Source: Flavobacteriales bacterium UBA4466
GTDB lineage: Bacteria; Bacteroidota; Bacteroidia; Flavobacteriales_D; Sanyastnellaceae
Assembly: GCA_905182895.1 (NCBI GenBank)
Contig: CAJJDD010000002.1
Span: forward strand, 1 to 46,619
Length of the DNA: 46,619 bases
Reading direction: 5' to 3'
Both the position numbers and the translations under genes were made by a program. Every line of letters begins with the position of its first letter. Position 1 is the first letter of the stretch. Shown in pieces: positions 19,868-29,193 of the stretch. The notes under the pieces are model-generated. The model saw nothing but the letters and a program-made list of their open reading frames with translations, did no database searches and was not told where the DNA came from.

Positions 19868-20050
19868 ATGCTAAAAAAGCTAACAAAAATAGATCTCATA
19901 ATGCTGTCCGCTGCATTCTTGTGTCTAGTGTTTTCTGAAGTTATGTGGTTTCGAGGAGAAAAACAAGGTGCCCTTTTTATAGGGTTGTGGGTTCCCTCTA
20001 TTCTTGGTTTTGCTGTTTATTTAAAGCTTCTAAAAATTGATAACAAATGA
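19868..20050 (+). CDS. Small membrane protein, 60 aa
   Basis: I start at the ATG at 19868 (MLKKLTKIDLIMLS). The frame is open further upstream but that part is low in complexity and unlike a protein start. Two membrane segments are visible: IMLSAAFLCLVFSEVMWF and ALFIGLWVPSILGFAVYL, with a GEKQ loop between. From memory, similar proteins occur widely in marine Bacteroidota as unnamed short genes paired with another tiny one; I cannot give a function. Its stop codon overlaps the start of the next gene (ATGA at 20047-20050), a sign of translational coupling. Confidence 0.65.
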   Translation: MLKKLTKIDLIMLSAAFLCLVFSEVMWFRGEKQGALFIGLWVPSILGFAVYLKLLKIDNK

Positions 20051-20142
20051 GTGAATTAGTTCCATATCTGGCAGGGGTAGTTTCCATTATGTTTGGCATA
20101 GGCTTCTTTTTGGCGCTGCAGGAGTTAAATAAAATGGACTAG
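20047..20142 (+). CDS. Tiny membrane protein, 31 aa, overlapping the preceding gene
   Basis: ATG at 20047 overlaps the TGA of the upstream gene by four bases (ATGA). The product has one membrane helix, VPYLAGVVSIMFGIGFFLAL, and a short polar tail (QELNKMD) before TAG at 20140-20142. The overlap, the clear transmembrane segment and the compact end support a real coupled gene, probably a partner subunit of the 60-residue protein. Function unknown. Confidence 0.55.
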   Translation: MSELVPYLAGVVSIMFGIGFFLALQELNKMD

Positions 20143-20260
20143 CCATAAAATTGCTTAATGACTCAATATTTTCTCACTAGCCTTGAGATTTAGTGAAGTG
20201 TGAAAATGGTTGAGTTAGTTTCAAGCCGCTCTATTTACTGCATCATCTGAGGCGCTTGGT

Positions 20261-21307
20261 TTATTTGAATTCGCCAGAATCTACATCTTTAATAAATTTA
20301 ATCAATCCCGTGAAATAAGTTTCAGGGTCGTCAAATTGGGAGCAATGGCTTCCGTTTGTCGTTACACTTCTGCCATTTTGCACCGCTGTAGCCATCCACT
20401 CCATGTGTTTTGGGTCCATGGTGTCGTGTGTGGCGCCAAGCATTAAGGTGGGCGTCTTAATTTCTTTGAGTCTATTAGAGACATCCCAATTTTTCAAGGT
20501 GGCATTCCCTGTCATACCAAATTCACTGTGGCCCTGCATGTAAATGTAAATATTTGGGTTTAGGTGTTCTAGGCATGAGCTCATTGATTTAGGCCATTCA
20601 TTTAAAGGCTTTCTCAAGATATGTTCTGTATAATAATGATTCATTAAAAGTTCGCTATATCTCGGGTTATCGAAGTCGTTATTAGCCTCCATATCCATGA
20701 TTTCTTGGAGCACTTCAGGATTCATTTGTGGGCCTAAAACTTCATTGGCATATTTACCGTATTCTGGAGCACTAGCCATCATATTGGAAATGATGAGTCC
20801 TTTTAAATTATCCTGATATTTTAAGGCGTATTCCATAGCCAAAATCCCACCCCATGATTGGCCGAGCAGGTAAAAATTATCTTTATTCAGGTTTAAGGCC
20901 TTTCTTACTTGCTCTACCTCTTCCACGAAATGCTCTGTAGTCCAAAGCGTGGAATCATTTGGTTTATCGCTGTAATATGAATCGAGTTGATCGTAGTAGA
21001 TGTACTCAATTTCTTCATTCGGGAGATAGCCTTCAAAGTTCCCGAATTGTTCATGAGTGCATCCTGGACCACCATGGAGGAGTAATACACGTATTTTAGG
21101 ATTGTTTCCCATACGTTTGGTGTAGACATTAAATGTGCCTTTTGAGGTCTCTATAGGAATCATTTTAACACCGCCCGTAGCTTGGTCATCACTATTGGAA
21201 TAGTCGAAGTAGCTGCTGCCTTCTATAGGCGTAATTGGGTTTTTCTCATTACTCGAACATCCTCCTAAAACAAATAGGGCAAAAGCAATTAATATTAAAT
21301 TTCTCAT
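20261..21307 (-). CDS. Prolyl aminopeptidase-like alpha/beta hydrolase lipoprotein
   Basis: 348 residues, intact. The N-terminus is a lipoprotein signal with lipobox LGGC (Cys17), so the enzyme is lipid-anchored in the envelope. The alpha/beta hydrolase core has the oxyanion-hole motif HGGPG (residues 78-82), nucleophile elbow GQSWGG (Ser151), an Asp in GATHDTMDP and the final His in NGSHCSQFD, which together complete a Ser-Asp-His triad. HGGPG with GQSWGG is typical of proline iminopeptidases and related esterases (S33 family). It probably trims N-terminal residues, often proline, from peptides taken up by the cell. It follows the DAHP synthase gene on the same strand after a 109-base gap. 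Confidence 0.88.
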   Translation of the reverse strand: MRNLILIAFALFVLGGCSSNEKNPITPIEGSSYFDYSNSDDQATGGVKMIPIETSKGTFNVYTKRMGNNPKIRVLLLHGGPGCTHEQFGNFEGYLPNEEIEYIYYDQLDSYYSDKPNDSTLWTTEHFVEEVEQVRKALNLNKDNFYLLGQSWGGILAMEYALKYQDNLKGLIISNMMASAPEYGKYANEVLGPQMNPEVLQEIMDMEANNDFDNPRYSELLMNHYYTEHILRKPLNEWPKSMSSCLEHLNPNIYIYMQGHSEFGMTGNATLKNWDVSNRLKEIKTPTLMLGATHDTMDPKHMEWMATAVQNGRSVTTNGSHCSQFDDPETYFTGLIKFIKDVDSGEFK

Positions 21308-21416
21308 GGTCTAAGTTAATTTCTTTTTTAAAGCTAAATCAAATTTTTAGCGGTGTTGGTACACAGCACGGAATCCCCCTAAATCACTGAAGTATATATT
21401 GTTAAATAGCAACCGT

Positions 21417-22481
21417 TTAGGAATTCATAATACCCTCTTGATTGTCTATACTTTCATCATGCACGGCTCTGAGGTAATTGGTGATAAACTCCGAACTGAG
21501 CCCGTGCTTTTCGGCTTTCTTTAATGATTCAGAAAATATGAGGTTCCAGCGTTCATCCTGCAGTATGGTAATGCCCTCTGTCTTTTTGAATTGTCCTATC
21601 TGTTTCACCACCTTCATGCGGTCTGATAGGAGAGAAAAGAGCTGCGCGTCTATAGCATCTATTTCAGTTCTCCAATGCAGTATGGATTGCTCGTATTTTG
21701 GAGTAGTAAAGTTGCGCTCCCGCAGCACCAGTGAATCGATGAACTAAAACAGTTGGTGTTACCTGCTGTGCAGCATCACTCCACGCATTGTCTGGATGTG
21801 AGATTCTACCATCAATCCATCGAAGTTTAGATCCATAGCTTTCTGAGCCACGCGTAGTAATAGGTCTCTTCTTCCACAAATATGACTCGGGTCATTAATC
21901 AACGGAATATCTGGTCGGAGTCTTCTCATTTCTATGGGCAACTGCCACAACGGTTTATTCCTATAGATACTCTGGCTATAATCAGAAAAGCCTCTATGTA
22001 TACCAGCCAATTGTGTTATTCCTGCCTTCTCGAATCGTTCTATTCCACCCAGCCATAGAGCTATGTCTGGATTGATAGGGTTCTTCACCATTATAGGGAT
22101 ATCCACGCCAGTTAAAGCATCTGCTATATCCTGTACAGAAAACGGATTCACTGTGGTTCTAGCGCCCACCCACAGCACATCCACTCCGTGCTTCATGGCT
22201 AGTTCTACATGCTTAGAGTTGGCTACTTCTATACAGGTTTTAAGACCAGTAATTTCTTTAGCCTTAGTGAGCCACGGAAGACCTACTTCTCCCACGCCTT
22301 CAAAAGAATTAGGCCGCGTACGTGGTTTCCAAATCCCAGCTCTGAGCAAGTCTATTTTTCCAGTAGCTTTTAATCTTACAGCAGTTTCTACCACCTGCTC
22401 CTCAGTCTCAGCACTGCACGGTCCAGCGATTAGAAATGGGCTTTTCTCTGTTGACTTCTTGAATAAAATTGATTCTTTCAT
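21417..22481 (-). CDS. Bifunctional DAHP synthase / chorismate mutase (two frameshifts)
   Basis: The first 240 residues (from 22481) are a class I DAHP synthase of the KDPG-aldolase-like short type: LIAGPCSAETEEQ, LLRAGIWKPRTRPNSFEG, WVGARTTVNPFSVQ, VMVKNP-like PIMVKNPINPD and INDPSHICGRRD. The end carries an AroQ chorismate mutase (ILHWRTEIDAIDAQLFSLLS, MKVVKQIGQFK, ILQDERW). A short bridge (HPDNAWSDAAQQVTPTVL) is in a third frame, giving indels near 21803 and 21740. This fusion is normal in Bacteroidota and catalyses the first step of the shikimate pathway plus the branch step to prephenate; the mutase part commonly mediates feedback control. Conserved residues are intact, so the breaks are probably errors. 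Confidence 0.9.
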
Positions 22482-22490
22482 ACTTTGAAG

Positions 22491-22528
22491 GACAATTAAT
22501 TGACAATTGATAATGGACAGTTGACAAT
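22491..22528. repeat. Short degenerate GACAATT repeats before the DAHP synthase gene
   Basis: GGACAATTAATTGACAATTG, then ATAATGGACAGTTGACAAT: four imperfect copies of an 8-11 base word (TGACAATT, GGACAGTT). This resembles the TTGACAATTGATAATGG type of degenerate repeat I recall from many bacterial intergenic regions. It lies just upstream of the minus-strand start at 22481 and so within the promoter region. Confidence 0.55.
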
Positions 22529-22627
22529 CCCAAAATTAGCAGTAAGCTTGAGGTTAGAATTCACGATAGGGAGACTTTTTATTAGTAAATGTGAAGTTAA
22601 TTTTAGAGGTGATCATATTTATTACTT

Positions 22628-23843
22628 TTAACTGGCTTGACTATGTGAACTTGTATTCAACCAGTAATCATTATCCGGATGAAAACTCATTTCACCATCA
22701 TGCAGGTGTCTAAGAAGTGGTGAGCACCTGTATCTATCTTCTCTGTAAGTATCATAAAGATTATCGAGCATATCTACACACTCCTCGATGCCTATGTCAT
22801 CGGCCCACTGGAGAAGTCCCTTTGGATAGTTCACCCCTTTAGTCATCGCTAAATCTATATCATCGGCAGAAGCTATATTGAGGTAAAGAGCATCGGCAGC
22901 CTCGTTAATCAGCATGATTACTATTCTATCTACTATGTAGTGGTGCAGAGATTCACTTAGAACTATTTCTGGTTCCACCGCGCCCTCAGCGTAATCGAAA
23001 TATCCTCTTCCAGATTTACGTCCTAACCATCCAGCATCAGAATGTGCTTTTTGAGTAAAGCTAGGTTTATATCTCGGGTCGAAATAGAAAGCCGTAAATA
23101 CAGATTCTGTCACCGCATAGTTTACATCATTCCCTATGAAATCCATTAGCTGGAAAGGTCCCATTTTAAAACCACCCACTTCTCTCATCGCGTGATCTAT
23201 AGTAGCAAATCCTACTGGTCCTGCAGGAACTATTCCTTCTTCATAAATTCTTAAAGCTTCACCATAAAAAGGTCTGCCACTCTGTTTGCTATAAATCCAG
23301 GAGTATCTTTACAATCACGGTCACTTTGCCCCAAGAATCTATCAGTGCTTTTGATTTCTCTATTACTTGAGCTGCGGTTTGCAACGCTGGAATAATCTCC
23401 ACCAATGGCATAAGAGGAGCTGGATTAAAGAAATGAATTCCTATAACTCGCTCGGGTTTATGACAAGCTGCCGCTATGGCGCTTATAGATAATGATGAAG
23501 TATTGGTGGCAAGAATACAATCCTCGCTAACTATTTTCTCTAACCATCTAAACACCTCTTTCTTCACTTCTAGGCTCTCCACTATAGCCTCTATTACCAG
23601 ATCACAGTGCTCTAAGTCCTCAGCTTTAGAAGTGTAATGAACATTTTCAAGTATGTTATCGGCCTGTTCCTGAGTGCGCTTATCCTTGGCTACTAGCTTT
23701 TTCATTAAAGCCTTAAGCCTACCAGATGCTGTCTGCAGCGCTTCCTCTCTATTATCATTTACGTAGACCACACATCCGTTTTCTGCCGCTACTTGCGCTA
23801 TTCCGCTACCCATGGCTCCCGAGCCGATTATTCCTATAGTCAT
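22628..23843 (-). CDS. 3-hydroxyacyl-CoA dehydrogenase (one frameshift)
   Basis: About 405 residues once one missing base near 23305 is restored. I prefer the Met of MTIGIIGSGAMGSGIAQ at 23843. The N-terminal Rossmann domain has GSGAMGSG, the NTSSLSISA segment and the catalytic region VIGIHFFNPAPLMPLVEII. After the shift come DTPGFIANRVARPFYGEALR, GPFQLMDFIGNDVNYAV and a second helical half-domain (IIDRI-like VDRIVIMLINEAADAL, VNYPKGLLQWAD). The double C-terminal domain and length are like PaaH/Hbd-type NAD-dependent enzymes that oxidise 3-hydroxyacyl-CoA in fatty acid or phenylacetate breakdown. There is no other beta-oxidation gene in the window, so the pathway is open. Confidence 0.9.
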
Positions 23844-23984
23844 TAACAAAGTTTTTGTGCGAAGGTAATTCCTTCTGAGTTTTCAATTCTTAGTTTTAAA
23901 GTGATTTTTTTAACTTCTGCCATTACAGCTTTTGGCATACATTTAGCGGTGCAATTGATTAATAAAATTTATAAAGTAAAAGTC

Positions 23985-24755
23985 ATGAAATTAACACTCA
24001 TATTATGTTTATTCTCATTTCAGTTATCAGCGGCCAATGGCTCTGTGGCTGCAGCTTTAATTACCTATGAGTTTACAAAGCTAGAAGAATCTGCGCTACC
24101 AGCACCCTTAGTGGGCTTAAGTCATGCGCCATTGGATGCTATGCTTAGAAAATATGTATCGGCCACAGGAAAAGTAGATTATGCCAGTTTTAAAAATGAT
24201 CCTACTATAGCACGTTATTTAGGTATGTTGGAATCTGCCACGCCATCTGCTATGGGTGAAAATGAAGAAAAAGCATTTTGGATTAATGTTTATAATATCT
24301 ACACGATAAAATTGATCATCGATAATAAGATGCCTAAAAGCATACAAGATATAGGATCTCCGTGGGATAAAAAGTTTGTAAAAATAGCAGGAGAAACGTA
24401 TAGCCTGAACCAAGTGGAAAATGAAATTCTAAGACCTAAGTTTAAAGATGCTAGAGTTCACTTCGCTATTAATTGTGCTTCTATCAGCTGTCCTAAGTTG
24501 CACAATGCAGCATTTACGGCCTCCAATATAGAAGCTAAATTAGAACAGCTAACTCGTGAGTTTGTGAATGATTCAGCTATGAATGAGCTTAGCGCGGGTA
24601 GAATTAAAATATCAAATATTTTTGATTGGTACGGAGTGGACTTTAAGCAGTCTGGAACTGTCATAGATTGGCTAAACCAGTATTCCGATGTTACTATTAA
24701 TGCGGATGCTAAAATTGGATATAAGAATTATAATTGGGATTTGAATATGCGCTAG
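23985..24755 (+). CDS. DUF547 secreted protein
   Basis: 256 residues from the ATG at 23985, which begins a signal peptide (MKLTLILCLFSFQLSAANGS); the open frame upstream to 23901 is not protein-like. The mature part contains the DUF547 core: YVSATGKVDYASFKND, EEKAFWINVYNIYTIKLII, LNQVENEILRPKFKDARVHF and AINCASISCPKL. The conserved His and the CASxSCP cysteines suggest a transglutaminase/NlpC-like fold, which is family knowledge of moderate certainty. It is probably periplasmic. It is divergent from the dehydrogenase gene and ends shortly before the Bax inhibitor-like gene. Confidence 0.85.
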   Translation: MKLTLILCLFSFQLSAANGSVAAALITYEFTKLEESALPAPLVGLSHAPLDAMLRKYVSATGKVDYASFKNDPTIARYLGMLESATPSAMGENEEKAFWINVYNIYTIKLIIDNKMPKSIQDIGSPWDKKFVKIAGETYSLNQVENEILRPKFKDARVHFAINCASISCPKLHNAAFTASNIEAKLEQLTREFVNDSAMNELSAGRIKISNIFDWYGVDFKQSGTVIDWLNQYSDVTINADAKIGYKNYNWDLNMR

Positions 24756-24770
24756 CACAGCAGTATAATT

Positions 24771-25530
24771 ATGGAGCAGGGGCTGTTTAACCTGCCTCCT
24801 TTTGGATTTAAAATAAAGAAAATGGAAGAAGCGTTAGATTATAAATATGTGCTTCTGCGTAATGCAGATGCAGTAACTCGTACTGAGTTTGTAAAGAACA
24901 CCTATAAGCATTTAGCAGGAGCGGTTTTAGCTTTTATCTTAGTAGAGACCATCCTGCTCAGTATGCCATGGGCTACTGCTTTAGCTCAAGCCTTAGTAAG
25001 TAGCGGAACCTCTTGGCTTTTAGTCCTGGGAGGGTTTATGTTCATTACGAATTATGCAGAGAAAATGGCTAGAAAATCTCATGATAGGAGCAAGCAGTAT
25101 CAGGGGTTAGCGTTATATGTAGTAGCCGAGGCTATTATATTTTTACCTCTTATTATGATGGCTATTTCTGCAGGAGGCGGAACGGCTTTGATACAGCAGG
25201 CAGGACTAATCACGTTAGCATTATTTGGCGGGTTAAGTTTAGTCGTGCTCTAAAACAGGAAAAGACTTTTCATTCTTAAAAACAGCATTGACCGTAGGAG
25301 GATTTGTAGCCATGGGTTTAATTCTGGCAGGTGCTATTTTTGGTTTTAACTTAGGGTTAGCATTTTCGGGAGGAATGGTTGTATTAGCTGCTGGTTCTAT
25401 TCTATACCAGACATCCAATATGGTTCACAAGTATTCTACAGATCAGCATGTAGCTGCAGCATTAGGGTTGTTTGCTTCGGTAATGTTACTTTTCTGGTAT
25501 ATACTAAGTATTTTAATGAGCAGAGATTAG
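24771..25530 (+). CDS. Bax inhibitor-1/YccA-family membrane protein (one frameshift)
   Basis: About 250 residues in two frames joined near 25250. The first part (NTYKHLAGAVLAFILVETIL, FMFITNYAEKMARKSHDRSK, LPLIMMAISAGGG) stops at VVL. The next frame gives KTGKDFSFLKTALTVGGFVA, AGSILYQTSNMVHKYSTDQH and LLFWYILSILM. Seven hydrophobic segments and the DxSF/ILYQTSN/YSTDQH pattern are typical of BI-1/YccA (UPF0005) proteins, which may act as Ca2+ leak channels or regulate membrane proteases. The start could be the ATG at 24771 or, as I slightly prefer by family length, 24822 (MEEALDYKYVLL). The break lies in a CTCTAAAA context and is probably an error. Confidence 0.85.
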
Positions 25531-25741
25531 GTGCTTCTCAAGCGGGGTTGTATTAAGAGTGGTATCCATTTCCACCAAGGGTGAAACGTTATGACGGAAT
25601 CTGATTAGTTTAGCTTTAACCTCCAGCGGTCAGAAAAGGTGAAGTAATAATATAGAGCGCTTTATGGCGGCATTAATAGTGAATGATTTACAATTAACCA
25701 CTGCTTACATATAGGCAGGGTTTACTACTAATAATTAAAAA

Positions 25742-26056
25742 ATGAGCGATAGCTATTATGATCCTAAGGATCTAAGGAATTTCGGGAAGATTACTGAATG
25801 GCAAAAAGAACTAGGAGAAAAATTCTTTGATTGGTACGGAGCAGTGTTTGCAGAAGGCGCTCTTTCTGCCAGAGAAAAGTCATTAATAGCTTTAGCAGTT
25901 TCACACTCAGAGAGTTGTCCGTATTGCATAGATGCTTACAGTAAAGACGCGTTGCAACGCGGAATCTCTAAGGAAGAAATGATGGAAGCAGTGCATGTAG
26001 CAGGAGCCATAAAAAGTGGCGCTACCATGGTGCATAGCTACCATGATGATGAATAA
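25742..26056 (+). CDS. Arsenosugar-associated peroxidase-like CMD protein
   Basis: 104 residues, intact. It is a carboxymuconolactone decarboxylase/AhpD-like fold protein with the redox pair SCPYC (Cys59, Cys62), followed by the helix KDALQRGISKEEMMEAVHVA. The N-terminal SYYDPKDLRNFGKI and its place 24 bases before arsS match the family usually annotated as arsenosugar biosynthesis-associated peroxidase-like protein (TIGR04169). It presumably handles a thiol- or peroxide-linked step of arsenical chemistry; its exact reaction is not known. First gene of a five-gene plus-strand operon. Confidence 0.88.
   Translation: MSDSYYDPKDLRNFGKITEWQKELGEKFFDWYGAVFAEGALSAREKSLIALAVSHSESCPYCIDAYSKDALQRGISKEEMMEAVHVAGAIKSGATMVHSYHDDE
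25949..25960. repeat. Palindrome GCGTTGCAACGC, copy 3
   Basis: Perfect 12-bp palindrome, extended to 14 by flanking C and G, inside the CMD gene and again coding Ala-Leu-Gln-Arg. Half copies occur at 17310, 23379, 26638, 32113, 37292, 39081 and 41544 (9 bases each). Confidence 0.8.
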
Positions 26057-26079
26057 AGTAAATAAATTAAGTATGTAAT

Positions 26080-27128
26080 ATGGCTGTAAAATCATTACTA
26101 GCACGAAAAGATGATTTAGCCATAACGGCCAATCAGCTTAAAAAGTTGAACAGTGAGCCATTTTCGAATGGTGAATTGGAGTCTTTTAGAAAGAAATTAG
26201 AGAAGCAGGGATTGTTTCCATTAAAGCCTATTGGCCTGGATGTCTTTCAGGTGAATGTGGGATATATGTGTAATCAAGTTTGCTCTCACTGCCATGTAGA
26301 TGCGGGTCCGGATAGGAAAGAAATTATGACTACTCAGACCATGCAGCTTTGTATAGACGTATTAAAAGAATCTGGAGCTAAAACGCTTGATTTAACTGGT
26401 GGAGCACCTGAGATGAACCCTAACTTTAGGTGGTTTGTAGAAGAAGCTTCTAAAGTAGGAGTGGAGGATTTTATAGTACGCTCAAATCTTACTATTCTCC
26501 GCGCCAATAAAAAATATCATGATTTACCAGATTTTTTTAAGAAGCATAATATACACGTGATAAGCTCCCTGCCTTATTATAAGCGTGGGAAAACGGATCA
26601 GCAGCGTGGAGACGGTGTTTTTGATAATTCCATTAAAGCGTTGCAAACTCTAAATGATGTAGGTTATGGTATGCCTGGTTCAGACTTAAAGTTAGACCTG
26701 GTGTACAATCCATCAGGAGCATTTTTACCTGGAGATGAGAAAACCTTAGAGAGATTTTAAGGAAGCACTTAAGGAAGATTTTGATATTGATTTTCATAAG
26801 TATTTACCTACTAATCTACCAGTGAGTAGGTTTTTGGAGTACTTGGTGGCCAGCGGAAACTATGAAGACTATATGTATTCACTGGTAGAGGCTTATAATC
26901 CTGTGGCAGCAGAAGGAGTGATGTGCAGAAATACGATATCTGTAAGTTGGGATGGGTATTTATTCGATTGTGATTTTAATCAAATGTTAGATTTGCCTCA
27001 CTATTAATGAGGAATATTTAAAAGATTTTAATTTAGAAGACCTTAAGAAAAGAGATATCACTATTTCTCAGCACTGTTTTGGATGTACTGCTGGAGCAGG
27101 TTCTAGTTGTCAGGGAACGGTGGTTTAA
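26080..27128 (+). CDS. arsS: Arsenosugar biosynthesis radical SAM protein ArsS (two frameshifts)
   Basis: About 349 residues in three frames with indels near 26757 and 27000. The radical SAM cluster motif is CNQVCSHC (Cys64, Cys68, Cys71) in VGYMCNQVCSHCHVDAGP, followed by LDLTGGAPEMNP and VRSNLT. Later parts are AEGVMCRNTISVSWDGYLFD and a Cys-rich end HCFGCTAGAGSSCQG, typical of ArsS (TIGR04167). ArsS is reported to join a 5'-deoxyadenosyl group to a methylated arsenical, the key step to arsenosugars. All cysteines are intact, so the breaks are likely sequence errors. The neighbours (CMD protein, rhodanese, TIGR04282 glycosyltransferase, nucleoside phosphorylase) support the call. Confidence 0.93.
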
Positions 27129-27142
27129 TTAAACTTAAAATG

Positions 27143-27623
27143 ATGAAGACTGTTTTCCAATTATTAGCTTTTATCCAAGTATCACTTTTGGGCTGCGCGC
27201 AGGGAACTTATGAGGAGAAGTTGGAGAGTTTATATAAAGGCTCTGTAGAATTGGTGAAAGTAGACAGTTTACCGCCGGGTGCTGTTCTTATAGATGCTAG
27301 AGAAAAGGAAGAATTTGCTGTTTCTCATATCCCCAATGCTATCTTTTCGGGATACAAAGATTTTAACACTGAAGCGCTAAAAGATTTGTCTAAGTCAGGC
27401 CCAATAGTGGTTTATTGTTCCGTAGGTTACAGAAGCGAACGCATAGGTGAAAAACTCCAGAGAATGGGCTTTTCGAACGTGTATAACCTCTATGGAGGCA
27501 TCTTCGAATGGAAAAATACTGGTAATGAAGTAGTGGATGCCGAAGGGCTTACCTACCGAAAAAGTTCACGCTTACAATAAAAAGTGGGGGCAGTGGCTCA
27601 CCTGTGGTGAAAAGGTATATTAA
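27143..27623 (+). CDS. Rhodanese-like lipoprotein of the arsenosugar operon (one frameshift)
   Basis: About 160 residues. The start at 27143 gives a lipoprotein signal ending LLGC (Cys18). A single rhodanese domain follows: VLIDAREKEEFAVSHIPNA, VVYCSVGYRSE with the active-site Cys, then YNLYGGIFEWKN. The obvious frame stops at 27580, but the next frame continues with EKVHAYNKKWGQWLTCGEKV and stops at 27621-27623, three bases before the next gene, so a one-base indel near 27552 is likely. Rhodaneses move sulfane sulfur or reduce oxyanions; here the place between arsS and the glycosyltransferase suggests a role in thio-arsenical handling at the envelope, which is inference. Confidence 0.85.
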
Positions 27624-27625
27624 AA

Positions 27626-28231
27626 ATGGAACATCATGTTTTAGCCATCATGGCTAAATCTCCCGAACAGGGAAAGGTAAAAACTAGAATAGCTAAATCC
27701 ATTGGAGAGGAGAAGGCTTTGGCTGTTTATAAGAATTTATTGAATTACACGCTGAGGGAGGCTAACTGTGCGCTTTGGGAAACTACAGTTCACTGGGCAG
27801 GTAATCCTAAAAATGAAGTAAACATTCATGACTTTAATTCGATACCTCAAAAAGGAGAAGCGCTAGGAGAGAGAATGGAAAATGCCTTCGTTTTTGAATT
27901 TAAAGAAGGAGCAGAAAGGGTAGTGATGATAGGCACAGACTGTGCTGAGATTACCCTCGGACATATAGAGAGAGCATTCGGTATGCTTAAACTACATGAC
28001 GTAGTAATAGGTCCAGCCACAGATGGAGGCTATTACCTTATAGCCATGAATGAAATGCATCCTGAATTACTTAAGGATGTTCCCTGGAGCACAGAACATG
28101 TGCTGGAAATAACAAAGGAATTAGCAGAAGAAAACCACTTAAGTGTGGGGTATTTAGAAACCCTGAGCGATGTAGATCAGGCTTCTGATTTAGAGAAACA
28201 TCCTTGGTTGATTAACGAGAAAAAGGGATAA
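27626..28231 (+). CDS. TIGR04282-type arsenosugar-associated glycosyltransferase
   Basis: 201 residues, intact. The N-terminus LAIMAKSPEQGKVKTRIAKS is the nucleotide-binding loop of the TIGR04282/DUF2064 family, followed by VVMIGTDCAEITLGHIERAF, VVIGPATDGGYYLIAM and LETLSDVDQASDL. This is a GT-A-like fold related to nucleotidyl/glycosyl transferases and regularly found with arsS. It is the likely source of the sugar modification of the arsenical, though the substrate has not been shown. It starts two bases after the rhodanese stop. Confidence 0.9.
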   Translation: MEHHVLAIMAKSPEQGKVKTRIAKSIGEEKALAVYKNLLNYTLREANCALWETTVHWAGNPKNEVNIHDFNSIPQKGEALGERMENAFVFEFKEGAERVVMIGTDCAEITLGHIERAFGMLKLHDVVIGPATDGGYYLIAMNEMHPELLKDVPWSTEHVLEITKELAEENHLSVGYLETLSDVDQASDLEKHPWLINEKKG

Positions 28232-28246
28232 ATAAAACATTGCGCC

Positions 28247-29062
28247 ATGTATTCAGAGCTAAAAGAAACCACCTCATTTTTACAGTCGAGAGGAATTACC
28301 AATCCAGAAATAGGAATAGTTCTAGGAACAGGGTTAGGTAATTTAATTACTGAAATAGAGATCGAAATAGAAATTAGTTATAACACTATTCCTAATTTTC
28401 CTATAGCTACTGTAGAGTTTCATTTCGGAAAATTGATTTATGGGAAAATAGCTGGTAAGCAGGTGTTGGCGATGCAGGGTAGATATCACTATTATGAAGG
28501 CCATAGCATAGAACAAGTGGTTTTCCCGATTCGAATTATGAAGATGTTAGGAGTAAGTAAAGTACTGATGAGTAATGCCGCAGGTTCTGTAAACCTGAAC
28601 ATGAAAAAAGGAGAGCTTATGCTACTTGACGATCATATAAATCTTCAGCCTGCCAATCCGTTAAGAGGCACTAATCTAGATGATTTAGGTTCTAGGTTTC
28701 CAGATATGAGTGCGCCCTATAATAAGGAGATGAATGATGCGCTTAAAACGATTGCCAAGCAAAACGACATAACTATGCACGAAGGTGTTTATGCATCAGT
28801 GCAAGGACCGAATTTAGAGACTAGGGCAGAATATAGAATGCTCCAAGTAATAGGTGCAGATGCTGTAGGAATGTCTACAGTTCCTGAAGTAATTGCTTGT
28901 AATCACATGGGAATGCCATGTGTGGCTATTAGTGTAATTACTGATGAGTGTGACCCTAAGAATTTAGCCCCTGTAGATATTAGTGACATTATAGCTACTG
29001 CGGGTAATGCAGATTTTACTCGTTCAATGGGCATGCTAGTTGATAAAAAACATGTAGGCTGA
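28247..29062 (+). CDS. Purine nucleoside phosphorylase
   Basis: 271 residues, intact, trimeric PNP family: GIVLGTGLGNL (phosphate loop), MQGRYHYYEGHS, SNAAGSVN, HINLQPANPLRGTNLDD, VYASVQGPNLETRAEYRML and GADAVGMSTVPEVI. The enzyme splits purine nucleosides with phosphate into base and ribose-1-phosphate. It starts 15 bases after the glycosyltransferase stop and ends the arsenosugar operon. In that pathway the ArsS product still carries adenine, and a phosphorylase or nucleosidase is needed to remove it, so this enzyme could have that role as well as ordinary purine salvage; that is inference. Confidence 0.92.
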   Translation: MYSELKETTSFLQSRGITNPEIGIVLGTGLGNLITEIEIEIEISYNTIPNFPIATVEFHFGKLIYGKIAGKQVLAMQGRYHYYEGHSIEQVVFPIRIMKMLGVSKVLMSNAAGSVNLNMKKGELMLLDDHINLQPANPLRGTNLDDLGSRFPDMSAPYNKEMNDALKTIAKQNDITMHEGVYASVQGPNLETRAEYRMLQVIGADAVGMSTVPEVIACNHMGMPCVAISVITDECDPKNLAPVDISDIIATAGNADFTRSMGMLVDKKHVG

Positions 29063-29193
29063 GTTATTTATTCATAGCTATTTAGAGTAAGACGGACTAA
29101 TGAGTAGAAGACATATATTGACTTAGAGCTCACCTCATTTTTCACCTTAAAATTGAGAAACATAGCACTATATCCTACGTATCTGTACTATAG

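Noticed and set aside
25240-25265. Programmed frameshift in the Bax inhibitor-like gene
   Set aside because: The same type of break occurs in many genes of the window, and the family is not known to use frameshifting, so a sequence error is simpler.
25531-25741. Possible riboswitch before the arsenosugar operon
   Set aside because: I see no known conserved core or stable helix set; the 210 bases are best called an ordinary leader or spacer.
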